Assembly (NCBI GenBank): GCA_000308255.3
Contig: HG326663.1
Coordinates: 391,522 to 455,521 of the forward strand
DNA: 64,000 nucleotides
Source of the DNA: Anaerococcus pacaensis 9403502
Lineage (GTDB): Bacteria; Bacillota; Clostridia; Tissierellales; Peptoniphilaceae
Reading direction: 5' to 3'
The translations under genes and the position numbers were made by a program. Shown piece by piece: positions 24,389 to 34,042 of this stretch (the stretch's first letter is position 1; each line of letters begins with the position of its first letter). The notes beneath the pieces were generated by a model. It was not told the origin of the DNA and searched no databases. It was given only the letters and a program-made list of their open reading frames with translations.

Positions 24389-25192
24389 CTACTCCCATCT
24401 TTTATTAAAATGACTATTATCAGCCAAAATCTCCTTGAAGATTATATCTCCATAATGTTCTGTTAGTTGAATAGCCATAATCGGATCATCTCCAAAATCT
24501 TGGTTTTGTGGATTAGAAACATGATAGGCTCCGTAGATTCCCATAATCCTTTTATCTTCTAGTCTATCAAGTTCATAAATAAAATTTTCGACAAGCTTTT
24601 CTTCACGAAAATCCGCCATTTTTCTTATGTAGTGGACAGCTATATCCGTATTTAAATATTTCTCGTAAGTTGCATTTCTATAGTTCCCATCTTCCATCAC
24701 TTGTTTGACTCTTTGGATTTCCTCTTCGTTAACTGATTCAGATTCTTTTAAGTAACCTAGGTAAGCCTCTCCCAGGCTATCCGAAAAATAACTAATATCT
24801 GTCCCATAAAAAACCGTCTCTGGGCATTCATCTCTTATTTTCTCAAGAAAATCTTTATAATAATTCGCCCCAGAAACATCTCCATAATCTATTGCAAGAA
24901 GCCTTAAAATCTCATCATCTCCTGTTTCTAACCATAAATTCAACAGCCCCGCCTCAAAATTAGCAAGCTCTAAAAATAAATTTCTCATCCCATGCTGGTG
25001 GTAATAACTATGCCAAAGCTCATATTCACGGGCTACCAAATCTTCTTGGCCGTGGATTTCACCGTAAAGATAGATTTGTTGATTCTTGTTGTAATCAGAC
25101 AAATCTCTATCAGCTCTATTGGTGCAACCCCCTATAAGTAAAAGGCTTGCTAGACTAATAAGTATCTTAAAAAGATTTTTCTTTACTTTCAT
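24389..25192 (-). CDS. Lipoprotein of the EreA/ChaN/TraB-like superfamily (1)
   Basis: 267 residues with a lipobox (LLIGGC) and short polar linker. The core motifs YGEIHG, LFLELANFEA, VFYGTD and MGIYGAYHV are spaced as in the EreA/ChaN/TraB/Tiki group, where paired GxxH and Glu residues form a metal or haem site. It could be a surface hydrolase or haem-binding protein. It follows its paralogue by 13 bases, so the two are co-transcribed. The superfamily assignment is by motif memory and moderate; the substrate is unknown. Confidence 0.6.
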   Translation of the reverse strand: MKVKKNLFKILISLASLLLIGGCTNRADRDLSDYNKNQQIYLYGEIHGQEDLVAREYELWHSYYHQHGMRNLFLELANFEAGLLNLWLETGDDEILRLLAIDYGDVSGANYYKDFLEKIRDECPETVFYGTDISYFSDSLGEAYLGYLKESESVNEEEIQRVKQVMEDGNYRNATYEKYLNTDIAVHYIRKMADFREEKLVENFIYELDRLEDKRIMGIYGAYHVSNPQNQDFGDDPIMAIQLTEHYGDIIFKEILADNSHFNKRWE

Positions 25193-25205
25193 GATAAATT
25201 TAACA

Positions 25206-26030
25206 TCACCTACTTCTCTTTACATCCTCGATAGTCATATCCTTATATTTATTAAGAGATACCTCATCATATAGTAATCGAGTATAAATTATATCTCCAT
25301 AGTGGGCTCTAAGCTGGTCTGCCATATTAGGATCTTGAGGACCTTCAATTTTACGACTATTATCAACGTGGTAGCCACCATAAATACCCATCACTCTTTT
25401 ATCATCGAGCTTATCAAATTCATAGATAAAGTTCTCTACTAACTTACCCTCCCTATAGTCCATAATTTTACCAAATTTATCAGGATCCTCAATATAGTTA
25501 TACCAATGTTCCCCTTGCTTCATAACTTCTTTTACCCTCTTATATCTATCCATATCGAAAGGTTTTTGGTCTCTCAAATACTCCAAATATAACTCACCAG
25601 TTGTATCAAATAGGTGGCCAACATCAGTCCCATAAAATACTGTCTCAGGGCATTCATTCTTAATTTTTTCATAAAACTCTCTTAGATAAATACTTGATCC
25701 AAAAGTATTAGCCGAATTTTCAAAAATCATATCCAAAATTTCATCGCTATCTTCTTTCATCCATTCATTTAAAAAGTATGCATCGAAGTTACCAGCTTCT
25801 ATAAAAAGATTCCTCATGCCATGATTGTCATAAAAATATTTCCACAACTCATACTCTTCTAAAATTTGTTCTTCTACAGCATGCATTTCTCCATAGAGAT
25901 AAATTTGCTTATCATTACTGTATTCTTCCCCTTGCCTCATACTACATCCCGCTAGGAAAATAAGGGCAAATATAAGAACAGATAATGGCTTAATAATTTT
26001 TTTAAATATTGATTGATAATTCTTTCTCAT
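25206..26030 (-). CDS. Lipoprotein of the EreA/ChaN/TraB-like superfamily (2)
   Basis: 274 residues, lipobox LIFLAGC near residue 30. YGEMHAVEEQ, LFIEAGNFDA, VFYGTDVGHL and MGIYGGYHV line up one for one with the downstream paralogue, so both GE-x-H and G-x-YH sites are conserved. Overall the two are clearly homologous but diverged, pointing to an old tandem duplication kept by selection, in contrast to the decayed duplicates farther along. Upstream of it lies a fragment of the 55-aa membrane-protein gene. Confidence 0.6.
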   Translation of the reverse strand: MRKNYQSIFKKIIKPLSVLIFALIFLAGCSMRQGEEYSNDKQIYLYGEMHAVEEQILEEYELWKYFYDNHGMRNLFIEAGNFDAYFLNEWMKEDSDEILDMIFENSANTFGSSIYLREFYEKIKNECPETVFYGTDVGHLFDTTGELYLEYLRDQKPFDMDRYKRVKEVMKQGEHWYNYIEDPDKFGKIMDYREGKLVENFIYEFDKLDDKRVMGIYGGYHVDNSRKIEGPQDPNMADQLRAHYGDIIYTRLLYDEVSLNKYKDMTIEDVKRSR

Positions 26031-26092
26031 ATACCAACTATACTTTAAAACGAAAAAACTTCCTTAACATTAAAGTTAAAGAAGCTTCACAC

Positions 26093-26158
26093 TTAATATC
26101 TAATTATAAAATAAATCCAACTTAACAGCCCATGAAAAATATCCCACGGGATAGAATG
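26093..26158 (-). pseudogene. Truncated copy of the 55-aa membrane-protein gene
   Basis: Minus-strand HSIPWDIFHGLLSWIYFIIRY then stop, matching the C-terminal half of the protein at 23477-23644. The frame is closed by TAG immediately upstream, so the first half is lost. Confidence 0.7.
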
Positions 26159-26439
26159 CTAAGTGGTGTAAGAAATATTTTTTCAAATACATTGATATAA
26201 TCTCGAAAAGTATTTTTTTAAATTGAATATTATTATACTGTTTAATCTGTTGAACTTTATACAAAATTTTTATATCTAAAATAAAAATATAGCCTAATAC
26301 ATGGATATTTTAGGTGATATTTTATATAGGTGAATCCTTATAAATAGGTTTAAGATTAAAATATTTACTTATTTACTGTATTGTGTTAAACTATAGATAA
26401 AATAATTTATTTAATATATTGGTTTCATGGAGGTCTACA

Positions 26440-26694
26440 ATGATAAATAAACCATCTATTATTAAAAAAATATCATACTCACTATTAGCAATCGGATTTA
26501 TAATATTTACAATCGCTGGTTTTTTTTATGGTGTTAGACCATTATCAGTATTTTCAATTTTAGGAATTATAATAATTATAATTGGTCTTCTAATAGGAAC
26601 AATTTTTCTGAGATGCCCCCATTGTAAAAAATCACTACCCTTAAGAGGACATTTAGGTAATCATTGTCCAGAATGTGGGTTTAAGTTTGATTAG
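26440..26694 (+). CDS. Membrane protein with zinc-ribbon tail, 84 aa
   Basis: Two hydrophobic segments (about 12-29 and 35-55) followed by RCPHCKKSLPLRG and HCPECGFKFD: two CxxC knuckles making a zinc ribbon in the cytosol or at the membrane. GGAGG lies 7 bases before the ATG at 26440; a longer frame from 26419 overlaps that site and is rejected. Small membrane-plus-ribbon proteins are common in Firmicutes accessory regions but have no assigned role. A decayed copy lies at about 27700-27899. Confidence 0.7.
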   Translation: MINKPSIIKKISYSLLAIGFIIFTIAGFFYGVRPLSVFSILGIIIIIIGLLIGTIFLRCPHCKKSLPLRGHLGNHCPECGFKFD

Positions 26695-27301
26695 TTAGAA
26701 ATTGTAATTTTCCCAGCACAATGTGAGATCTTTTCAAAATTTGAATTTGAAACGTGATTTTTTAGCTCATCATAAATAAAATAAAACTCCTGATCATCTC
26801 AATAATCTCCAGCTTGAGATTGACAGTCTTCTAATTCCTTACGAGTATTAAAGGCAACATCACCAATATAAATCCTCCATCCATCATTTAATAAAGGAAA
26901 TAGTGATTTTAAAATACGATCTATTCACTATCTTCTAAGTGATGGAGGATATAGGTAGCTATAATCGCATCATATTTTTTTCTTTAATCTCATCACTTAA
27001 ACCATCTGAAAAATCGTTTAATATAGCTTTGCATCTAGCATTTTTTCCTGGGCAATACTAATCATTTCTTTAATAAATCTTGCCCGTATTTTAATATATT
27101 TTTCATACAATCCCGAAGTTAAAGTCCCAATTTTAAATCCAATGTCAAAACAGCCTTCGATTTTTGATTCTATACACTGTTGTATATTTTATTTAAAATT
27201 TCTTTATAATCTGCAAATGGATAAGTACCATCATCTTCTGATATGTTAAAACTTTTATTGTATCAAATAATTCACAGGTAAAATCATATATTATCTACCA
27301 T
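26695..27301 (-). pseudogene. Decayed class I methyltransferase gene
   Basis: The minus strand is recognisably related over its full length to the intact gene at 34571-35188: YPFADYKEILNKIYN near the start, the glycine-rich loop region, and the terminal region around the 34571 stop codon. Multiple frameshifts and stops interrupt it. It is a relic of a local duplication. Confidence 0.75.
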
Positions 27302-27700
27302 TTACTACCTCTTAATCATATAAAATGAATAGATATTCTTTAAAACTAATCTTTAAATTAAAATATCTAATAATTTTACTCTTTTAATTGCCTTCTAATT
27401 ATAAAAATTTATTATATATAAAATGTGATATAACATCTTATTTTACTAACAAAATATTTAAACAATTTATTAATTTACTTGACTAAATTAATATTTTATA
27501 GTATATTATGATAAAGGAGTAAATTTAAATGTTAATTTGTAGTCATTCCATTACCTAATAAATTTTGGGAATTCTAAATGTAGAAATAATAGATAATTGT
27601 GATTAGTCCATTTGGTAATATACTTCGTAGATCCTTAATATAGATCTCTAATGTGAAAATTATCAGACATAAGTAATATATCGTATACGCCTTTTTTTGG
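27302..27700. other. AT-rich interval without intact genes
   Basis: Very AT-rich. A promoter (TTGACT 27479-27484, 17 bases, TATATT 27502-27507) with AAAGGAG just after it leads only to short closed frames and then the decayed zinc-ribbon gene, so it is probably the orphaned promoter of that copy. Confidence 0.5.
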
Positions 27701-27899
27701 AATGGATTTTTTAGTATTTATAATTATAGATTTTATCTGTAATTAGTTTCTTAAAATCACTCTCAATACTAATGATAACAATAATTATAATTGGATATTA
27801 AAATTGAATAATCTTTTGAATGTCAGTACTCAAAAATCCTCATCCTTAAGAGAACATCTCTCTAACTATAACTCTAGCTGTGACTCTAGGATTAGCTAG
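27700..27899 (+). pseudogene. Decayed copy of the zinc-ribbon membrane-protein gene
   Basis: AATAATTATAATTGG and CCTTAAGAG(A/G)ACAT blocks align with the gene at 26440-26694 and the final codons read LREHLSNYN...C, against LRGHLGNHCPEC in the intact copy. Most zinc-ligand cysteines are lost and stops interrupt the frame. Confidence 0.5.
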
Positions 27900-28006
27900 A
27901 TAAGCTAAATAAAGTCGTTAATTAAACAGGTAATTTTATAATTATAATTTATAAATTTAAGGTTAAGTTGAATTTAAATATTAACTATTGAAGAAGGTTA
28001 TATCAT

Positions 28007-28972
28007 ATGAAAAATAAGATAAAAAAAATAATAATAATTTTAATGACATTAGTCATCATATATCCTAATAGCTATGCTGCGGGAAATTTTTTTGACAAAT
28101 TTTACATACCGGGTCTGAACTATCAAAGTGATTATACTGACCAATTATTAGATTCTAGAACCGAGGCGTTAGTATCCAATAACCTAGACGATTATGAGAA
28201 AATTAATAATCAGCTAAAATCAAGTGGAGTTGAAGAAATTTCTTTAAAGGAAGTTATAGAATTAACAGAAAATCCAAAAGAAATTGGATTAAGTCTTGAT
28301 ACTTATAATCGAAATACTAATGTTAAATTTTATAAAGAAGAATTTACCCAAAGCAGTAATGGTAAGAAATATAAGATTATGAAAATTACCGCTGTACCTA
28401 ATTCCACATCAGGATTACTATATAAATCAGGTAATACTACACAGCGTAATTCTACATCTAAAAGTGCAAAAGCTATGAGCCTAATTGGAATTACAGCATA
28501 CTCTGCAGCAGGAATTATATCAGATAAAATCGGAACATTTTTAAGCGTATATGATGCGATTAAGGACGCTTTTGGAGTTCTAGATCCATATACTACAGTT
28601 GAAAATATACAAGCCTCTTATGCATGGAATGTAGGGGTAAATTGTTCTTTTATATATGTGTTCGATTCAAACTTGGGTAGTTATAAATTATCTGCTAGAT
28701 ACCATAAGGCTAGCGCAGCAGTGGGAGTAGATATACCTACATTAAATTTAAAAAATAAAAATGCAAGAACATCTGTACTTCAATGGAATAAAACTGGGGA
28801 TGTTACACCTTCAAATTATAATAGTGTAAGCACTGCTATAAACTACTATGAAAAAGGGGCCGTTTATTCATCATCAGTATCTAGAGTTAACATTACTGGA
28901 TTAGAAGAAAAAACCGTAAATACAGTATACTTGCCTAACCCTTATACTCCATCTGAGGCTGGTTACTACTAG
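28007..28972 (+). CDS. Secreted protein of unknown function, 321 aa
   Basis: Signal peptide MKNKIKKIIIILMTLVIIYP with cleavage near SYA-AG. The mature part has an acidic helical region (DDYEKINNQLKSSGVEEISL), a central small-residue segment (SLIGITAYSAAGIISDKIGT) that may insert into or line a membrane, and a Ser/Thr/Tyr-rich C-terminal half with aromatic residues (YAWNVGVNCSFIYVFDSNLG). The ribosome site AGAAGG is 8-10 bases before the ATG. The only long intact frame in about 3.4 kb of decayed DNA, so it may be recently acquired or under selection. A secreted toxin or bacteriocin-like protein is one guess without direct support. Confidence 0.65.
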   Translation: MKNKIKKIIIILMTLVIIYPNSYAAGNFFDKFYIPGLNYQSDYTDQLLDSRTEALVSNNLDDYEKINNQLKSSGVEEISLKEVIELTENPKEIGLSLDTYNRNTNVKFYKEEFTQSSNGKKYKIMKITAVPNSTSGLLYKSGNTTQRNSTSKSAKAMSLIGITAYSAAGIISDKIGTFLSVYDAIKDAFGVLDPYTTVENIQASYAWNVGVNCSFIYVFDSNLGSYKLSARYHKASAAVGVDIPTLNLKNKNARTSVLQWNKTGDVTPSNYNSVSTAINYYEKGAVYSSSVSRVNITGLEEKTVNTVYLPNPYTPSEAGYY

Positions 28973-29304
28973 TTTCATGAGAAGATTAAAAGTAAACAAT
29001 TGACTCTATTACATGAAGAGTATCTGTTGATTATACATAGTTAACTCCTCTTCATATTGTCTTAAACTAAAAATTCATCATAGTTTGTCGAACTTATTTA
29101 ATAGAATTTAAACGGTCTTATTCTATAAAAATTTCGATTTTAAAATGAAAACTTAGATGAATACTATTCACATTTTAATCTATTTATTTAAAATATCCTT
29201 AGATAATAATAAACTCATTGTACTTAGATGATTACATTAAAATTCTTGGAGTAGAACTAATTAGCATTTAGAAGAAACCAATTTGTAGGTATAATAAACG
29301 GTTA

Positions 29305-29355
29305 AAAACTTATCGCCTAGGTCATACATTATCCTAGGCGATAAGTTTTATTAAT
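29305..29355 (+). terminator. Long hairpin, probably a bidirectional terminator
   Basis: AAAACTTATCGCCTAGG (29305-29321) pairs perfectly with 29333-29349; T residues follow on both strands. It lies 330 bases beyond the secreted-protein gene. Its TTATCGCCTA core is shared with the palindrome before the Fic gene at 32803. Confidence 0.65.
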
Positions 29356-29657
29356 AAAATATTACTAATTATTATAATATTTACTATAATGGTGTACATT
29401 AGAAATATAAATGACATAAATTAAATTTATCAAACCATTTTAAAATAACCACACTATTTATTATCAATTTGTGTAAGACAACAATACAGAAATAAATAAT
29501 CAAAATGTAATCCCATATCTTTTCTTGCCCATAATGGGTATTTGCTTTCCCATCATTTACTCCATCCATTTATATTAATATAATCAATTAATAAACTATA
29601 AGTTGTAGATATAGTTTTAGATAACCGAGTGTACAGTTATTTAGTATTCAAATTAAG
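29356..29657. other. AT-rich interval, nothing recognisable
   Basis: About 300 bases of AT-rich sequence between the hairpin and decayed minus-strand genes. No open frame, promoter or repeat stands out on either strand. Confidence 0.5.
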
Positions 29658-29847
29658 TTAAATGTTTTTATTTATCGTAGTAAAAGACGAGTTTAAAACG
29701 GTATATACCTTTTTGTTGTTTAATATATTTTTTAGCTCTTCATTAGCTTCAGATATTTCATCTTGGAGTATTTTCTTTTCGTGATTATCGATATATACCA
29801 ATATCTTTCACAAATTTAGAACTTAATTCTTTTATAGCATGGGACAT
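29658..29847 (-). pseudogene. Frameshifted small gene, possible coiled-coil protein
   Basis: MSHAIKELSSKFVKDIGIY stops after a few more residues, but a shifted frame continues with NHEKKILQDEISEANEELKN and ends TTINKNI before a stop. Together they would make a charged helical protein of about 65 residues. No family recognised; one frameshift is needed. Confidence 0.4.
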
Positions 29848-29884
29848 TGTAGTTCTAAAATCAACCTATACGGGTTGGAAAATG

Positions 29885-30565
29885 TTAAAATATAACTTCT
29901 TTTTTAAAACCCGTATCACCCCAATAAAGTCTATAGGCATTTTTAATAGGGTTAGATTTAATAACCTTAATTTTATAATCATCCCAAAAACTGCTAGCTG
30001 ATTTTATATTGCAATGGCATCTATTTCCTGGACAGAATAGAACTCGTCAAAGTTTGCTCTCCCTGACTCATCATAATGAGGACAATGCAAATAAGGGATG
30101 ATGCCCAAACCTTTAATCCATTTATATTTTGAGTTTTCAATACCTTATAAGTTCGCTATCGCTATGTCCTGCAATAAACCAGCAAATAGATTCTGCACTT
30201 AATCCAGATAGTACCTTCCCACTTTTAAAAGCTCTCATTTTGGCCTTATCCACACCGTATTTTTTCCAAACTTCCTTCATATAAGCAGTATTACCACCAC
30301 CAACATAAATTATTTCTGTTCTTTTAAACTTTTGGTCAATCTCTTCTATTATTATATCTGCATTTGATAAATACAAGGTGTCAGTTTTGCATCCTAAACT
30401 CTCATATAAATAGTTAACAGTTTCTACATAAGGCTTGGCATTTTTAATTGCTGTAGAAATAAATAAGAAGTTTGGTTTTTCTTTCTTTGATGATTCAACA
30501 ATAAATTTATCTATGTCGTAAGATTGATTTTGTGATACTTCCCCACCACCAATAGCTATAAACAT
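29885..30565 (-). pseudogene. Peptidase S51 (dipeptidase E-like) pseudogene
   Basis: The intact first part shows MFIAIGGGEV, IIYVGGGNTAYM and GLSAESICWF, where the family nucleophile motif is G-x-S-A-G. The frame ends early (SELIRY, stop), but a shifted frame continues with WIKGLGIIPYLHCPHYDE and, after an in-frame stop and another shift, YKIKVIKSNPIKNAYRLYWG up to a stop at 29885. These are the normal later parts of an S51 peptidase, so the gene is full length but broken at three or more places; the Gly to Glu change in the nucleophile motif also fits inactivation. Confidence 0.8.
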
Positions 30566-30682
30566 AAATCACCTCCAACGCTTAAAACTTATTTCATTAG
30601 CATAGGGCCTAAAACAAGTATCAGTAAATCTACACGTCTAATCCTTCATTATCTGGGATCCATAAGGCTCTATTTATAAAGA

Positions 30683-31476
30683 TTATTGATCATTCCTTTT
30701 CATGTACAAGCTATAGAATATTGCAATCATAATTATATTAACGATAAGTACGAATATACTACCATCCATACCAACTGACCCTCCAGATATAATAGAATTC
30801 CCAATGATTTTGACATTGTATAGTTTTGGATAATCATCCGCTAATGACACTACTCCAAAAATCAATCCACCCATAAAATTTCATATAAAGTGCAATATTA
30901 TAGGTATTAATAAAGAATTATTACTGTATTCTAGGATAATAGTCATTAATAAAGACATAGTAATTACATTTATTATAGCAATGGGTCCTGATTCAAAAGC
31001 TCCGCCATGCAATAGAGTAAATAATATAGTTATAATTATTGTAGCAATCCATGTACCAAATTGTTTCTTTTATAACTGGTAAATATAACCTCTTACTATA
31101 AGTTCTTGCATTATAGTATTTAATAATAGAGCTATTATCCAAATACATAGCATATCTAAAGAATTTTTTCTGGTTATTTCTATATACCCTAATCCATAAA
31201 GTATAAAAAATGGTAAAAAAACCAAGCTAAAGCTAACAATACCCCTATTATTGTTTGCTTAACTGGCCTCTCATAATGCATTATATTTAAATGATTTTTC
31301 TCGTATCTATTAAATATGTAAGTGATAAGTATTATTGATATAAATGGTATTAATTCAGCTAAAAATCTCCACCAGACATCAGGGATAGTATCAGGTATAG
31401 GTATTAATACAGAAATTGTTATCCAAGATATGAAGAATAATATTATTTTTGTAAATGTTTTAATAGATTTATTCAT
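30683..31476 (-). pseudogene. CPBP-family (CAAX-like) membrane protease pseudogene
   Basis: Starts MNKSIKTFTKIILFFISWIT with several membrane helices; after a frame disruption near 31188 the sequence QELIVRGYIYQ appears (family E-E-x3-R motif), then FTLLHGGAFESGP and ILHFI-stop-NFMGGLIFGV, where Trp has become TGA; another TAA follows YIYQL. It ends naturally at FYSLYMKRNDQ. At least one frame shift and two nonsense codons. Such proteins often serve bacteriocin immunity or maturation. A 5'-end fragment of another copy lies at 36515-36660. Confidence 0.75.
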
Positions 31477-31693
31477 GACAATAGTATATTTTTTTATATA
31501 AATAATTCAATCTTATAGTAAGTTAGACATTTTAATTAATTTTAGATCTATATCAATAATTAAATGAGTAAAGTATTGGCTATATATCAATTTTTATAAA
31601 TAAATTATCTAATTATAATTTAATTACTAAGTATTTAATCTGTAATATAAATCCTACTTAAAGGTGTATGCCAATTGATTAAAATAAAAAAGC

Positions 31694-32179
31694 CTATCCA
31701 CTAAAAGTGAATAGACTTATTATAAAGATAAGATAAAAATTCAAAATATATAAGTAATATCTCATGAATAAATATCCATCTTCACTATTTTCTGATTCTA
31801 CAAATCCTAATTTCTGCCAAAATTCTAATGCTTTGAGGTTTCTACAATCAACAGGAATAGATATTTTATCTGCCTTGTAAGTATCTTTTAAATAATCTAT
31901 ACAAAGCCTTGCAGCTTCATTTCCATAGCCCTTATCCCTAAAATCTTCTATAATAAAAAAGTTTATAATCTGATAGTTTTCCTCCCCTACATAAAGCATG
32001 ACAAAACCAATAAAATCACCACCCTTTGATATGGCAAATGGCTTCATGTCAGGATAATAAAGCCAAGCTTCAGCTAAGGAATAAGACACGCTATCCGCAA
32101 AGTCAGTCATGCTAACTCCAGGGTCTAAGTTTATACATTAATTAAAGTTTTCTTCGGTTATTTCTTGTAAGCTAATCAA
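31694..32179 (-). pseudogene. GNAT acetyltransferase pseudogene
   Basis: Full-length relative of the intact gene at 34043-34474, including the TTG start at 32179 and SLQEITEENFN, but codon 14 is TAA (32138-32140) where the intact gene has GAA. The normal stop codon is lost too, so the frame runs into a hydrophobic tail (YILNFYLIFIISLFTFSG). Translation from the internal ATG at 32110 would lack the first strand and helix of the GNAT fold. Confidence 0.75.
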
Positions 32180-32347
32180 ATTTTCCTCTTGCTGTTTTTA
32201 ATAGAAGATATAAACGAATTGCTTGTAGGATCTTATAGATCCCCATCGATGTCGAGGGGTTTTAGAGCATGATTTCCAGATTTACTTATCTCGTTCTCTC
32301 AAAAGTGTAAATTTTCACAAGATTATAAACAAATATAATCTCATTTA

Positions 32348-32650
32348 TCAATCTATATCAATATCTTCAGCCTTAAATTTATCCATATCTTCATACCTGT
32401 AAGATTGGTCTAGCCCCTTCATGAAGACATCTCTATTATTAATCTCATCTGTAAGAGCTTCTTCTAATAGAATTTTTATATATTTACTTTTTATAGTACT
32501 AAGCTTCATAAACTCCAAATAATAAAACTTATCAACCCTTTGCCTATCCATTACCTTATCTAGATTTTTCTTTAGCATTAAGTCTAGCCAAACCCTCATC
32601 GATCTCCTGTTATCCTCAATTACTTATACATTAGGATTTATCATAATTTT
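32348..32650 (-). pseudogene. Fic gene pseudogene (active site lost)
   Basis: MRVWLDLMLKKNLDKVMDRQ through QSYRYEDMDKF matches the C-terminal half of the Fic protein at 23693-24277, including the S-x3-E inhibitory helix. Upstream, the frame still shows NV-stop-VIEDNRRSMR where the intact copy has NVAHPFIEGNGRATR, so the catalytic motif is destroyed and the N-terminal half is gone. Confidence 0.8.
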
Positions 32651-32751
32651 TCCCTAGATTCTTTCAAGACGAGACCTATTATTTACTTAGTCTTCTCTAA
32701 AAAGCTTATTTAATTATTATATTATGTAACATATTTTCACCTAACAATTGA

Positions 32752-32788
32752 TTTATCGCCTAAAATATAGTATATTTTAGGCGATAAA
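32752..32788. promoter_or_regulatory. Perfect 37-bp palindrome, likely Fic-gene operator
   Basis: TTTATCGCCTAAAATATA (32752-32769), a central G, and its exact reverse complement (32771-32788). It ends 14 bases before the Fic ATG and the GAGGG ribosome site follows it directly. Lacking a T run after the stem and overlapping the promoter/leader, it is better read as an operator; the downstream protein has a C-terminal winged helix that could bind it. Confidence 0.65.
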
Positions 32789-32802
32789 CGGAGGGTTAGG
32801 CG

Positions 32803-33846
32803 ATGAGAAAGTTCGATTATGGATTACTGAAAGACGATAAATGGGATATTGAGATAATTAATTATATAGCTACTATTGAGCAGTTTAAGGGCCGTCAAGA
32901 AGTATTTTTATCTCAAAAAGCCCATACATTAAACAATTTAGTAGAGCTTGCTATTATACAGAGTACTGAAAGTTCTAATAAAATAGAAGGAATTAGGACT
33001 ACAGATAAAAGAATCAAAGACCTAGTTTTAAATAAGGTTATACCAAGAAATAGAGATGAGGAGGAGATTCTCGGATACCAAGATGTTTTAAACACTATAC
33101 ATGAATCTTATAATTATATCCCTATAAAACCTGATATAATATTACAATTGCATAAAGACTTATATAAGTATTCTGCTAAATCTATTGGAGGAAGATTTAA
33201 AAATTCTCAAAATTTTATTTCTCAAACCAGCACGAATAAGGAAAGTCAGGTTATATTTACTCCTCTTGACCCTTTCGAAACCCCAATGGCAATAGAGATG
33301 ATTTGCAATTCATTTAATCGAGAGATAGATAAGGGTGATATCAATCCCCTAATATTAATCCCAGCCTTTATCCACGATTTCTTGTGTATACATCCATTTA
33401 ATGATGGAAATGGCAGGATGTCTAGGCTTCTAACTACCCTTCTCTTATATAAATCAGGATATGATGTAGGAAAATACATAAGCCTTGAAGAAAAAATAGA
33501 AAAAACTAAACTTAATTACTATGAATCCTTAGATAAAAGCGGACTTGGTTGGATAGATGGAAATGAGGATAAATCTTACTTCATAAAATATATACTAGGA
33601 ATAATCACATCAGCGTATAGGGATTTTGAAGATAGAGTAGATATATTTGATAGCAAGCTATCTGCAATAGAACAAGTGGAGGCGGCAATATCAAGCATAA
33701 CAGGTAAATTTACAAAAACTGACATTATGAAATTAACACCCACCATAAGCAGAGCATCAGTAGAAAATTCTCTAAGTGAGCTGGTAGAACGTGGTCTAAT
33801 CGAAAGACATGGCAAGGGAAGGGGAACTTTTTATACTAAGAGGTAG
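32803..33846 (+). CDS. Class II Fic protein with C-terminal winged-helix domain
   Basis: 347 residues. N-terminal Fic_N-type region with the inhibitory motif SSNKIEGI (S-x3-E-G, near 57-64), which blocks the ATP site in cis; Fic core with HPFNDGNGRMSR (about 197-208) complete; a C-terminal winged helix (TKTDIMKLTPTISRASVENS, then LVERGLIERHGKGRGTFYT). Related proteins AMPylate targets and themselves and can act as transcriptional regulators. GAGGG precedes the ATG, and the 37-bp palindrome lies just upstream. Terminator at 33864. Surrounded by pseudogenes but intact. Confidence 0.9.
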   Translation: MRKFDYGLLKDDKWDIEIINYIATIEQFKGRQEVFLSQKAHTLNNLVELAIIQSTESSNKIEGIRTTDKRIKDLVLNKVIPRNRDEEEILGYQDVLNTIHESYNYIPIKPDIILQLHKDLYKYSAKSIGGRFKNSQNFISQTSTNKESQVIFTPLDPFETPMAIEMICNSFNREIDKGDINPLILIPAFIHDFLCIHPFNDGNGRMSRLLTTLLLYKSGYDVGKYISLEEKIEKTKLNYYESLDKSGLGWIDGNEDKSYFIKYILGIITSAYRDFEDRVDIFDSKLSAIEQVEAAISSITGKFTKTDIMKLTPTISRASVENSLSELVERGLIERHGKGRGTFYTKR

Positions 33847-33863
33847 ATATTAAGTATATAAAC

Positions 33864-33895
33864 AATCCAGTGAGAAAATTTTCACTGGATTTTTG
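33864..33895 (+). terminator. Terminator of the Fic-HTH gene
   Basis: AATCCAGTGA (33864-33873) pairs with TCACTGGATT, followed by TTTTG; the stem lies 18 bases after the stop codon. Confidence 0.75.
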
Positions 33896-34042
33896 ATTCT
33901 AGTCATCTGATATATCAGGCTATTAAAAAGTAAAATGATGTTAAGTTCTTGTGATGAATTTTTATAAAATACTTTAAATTATGTTTTTCCTTAGGATATA
34001 TAGCTATTTATTTCTAAAGCAGAGATAAGCTAAAATCAAGAT

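Noticed and set aside
30683..30874. 63-residue membrane protein as a real gene
   Set aside because: It is the C-terminal piece of the CPBP-protease pseudogene, with its start produced by the internal Met of NFMGG after a Trp-to-stop change.
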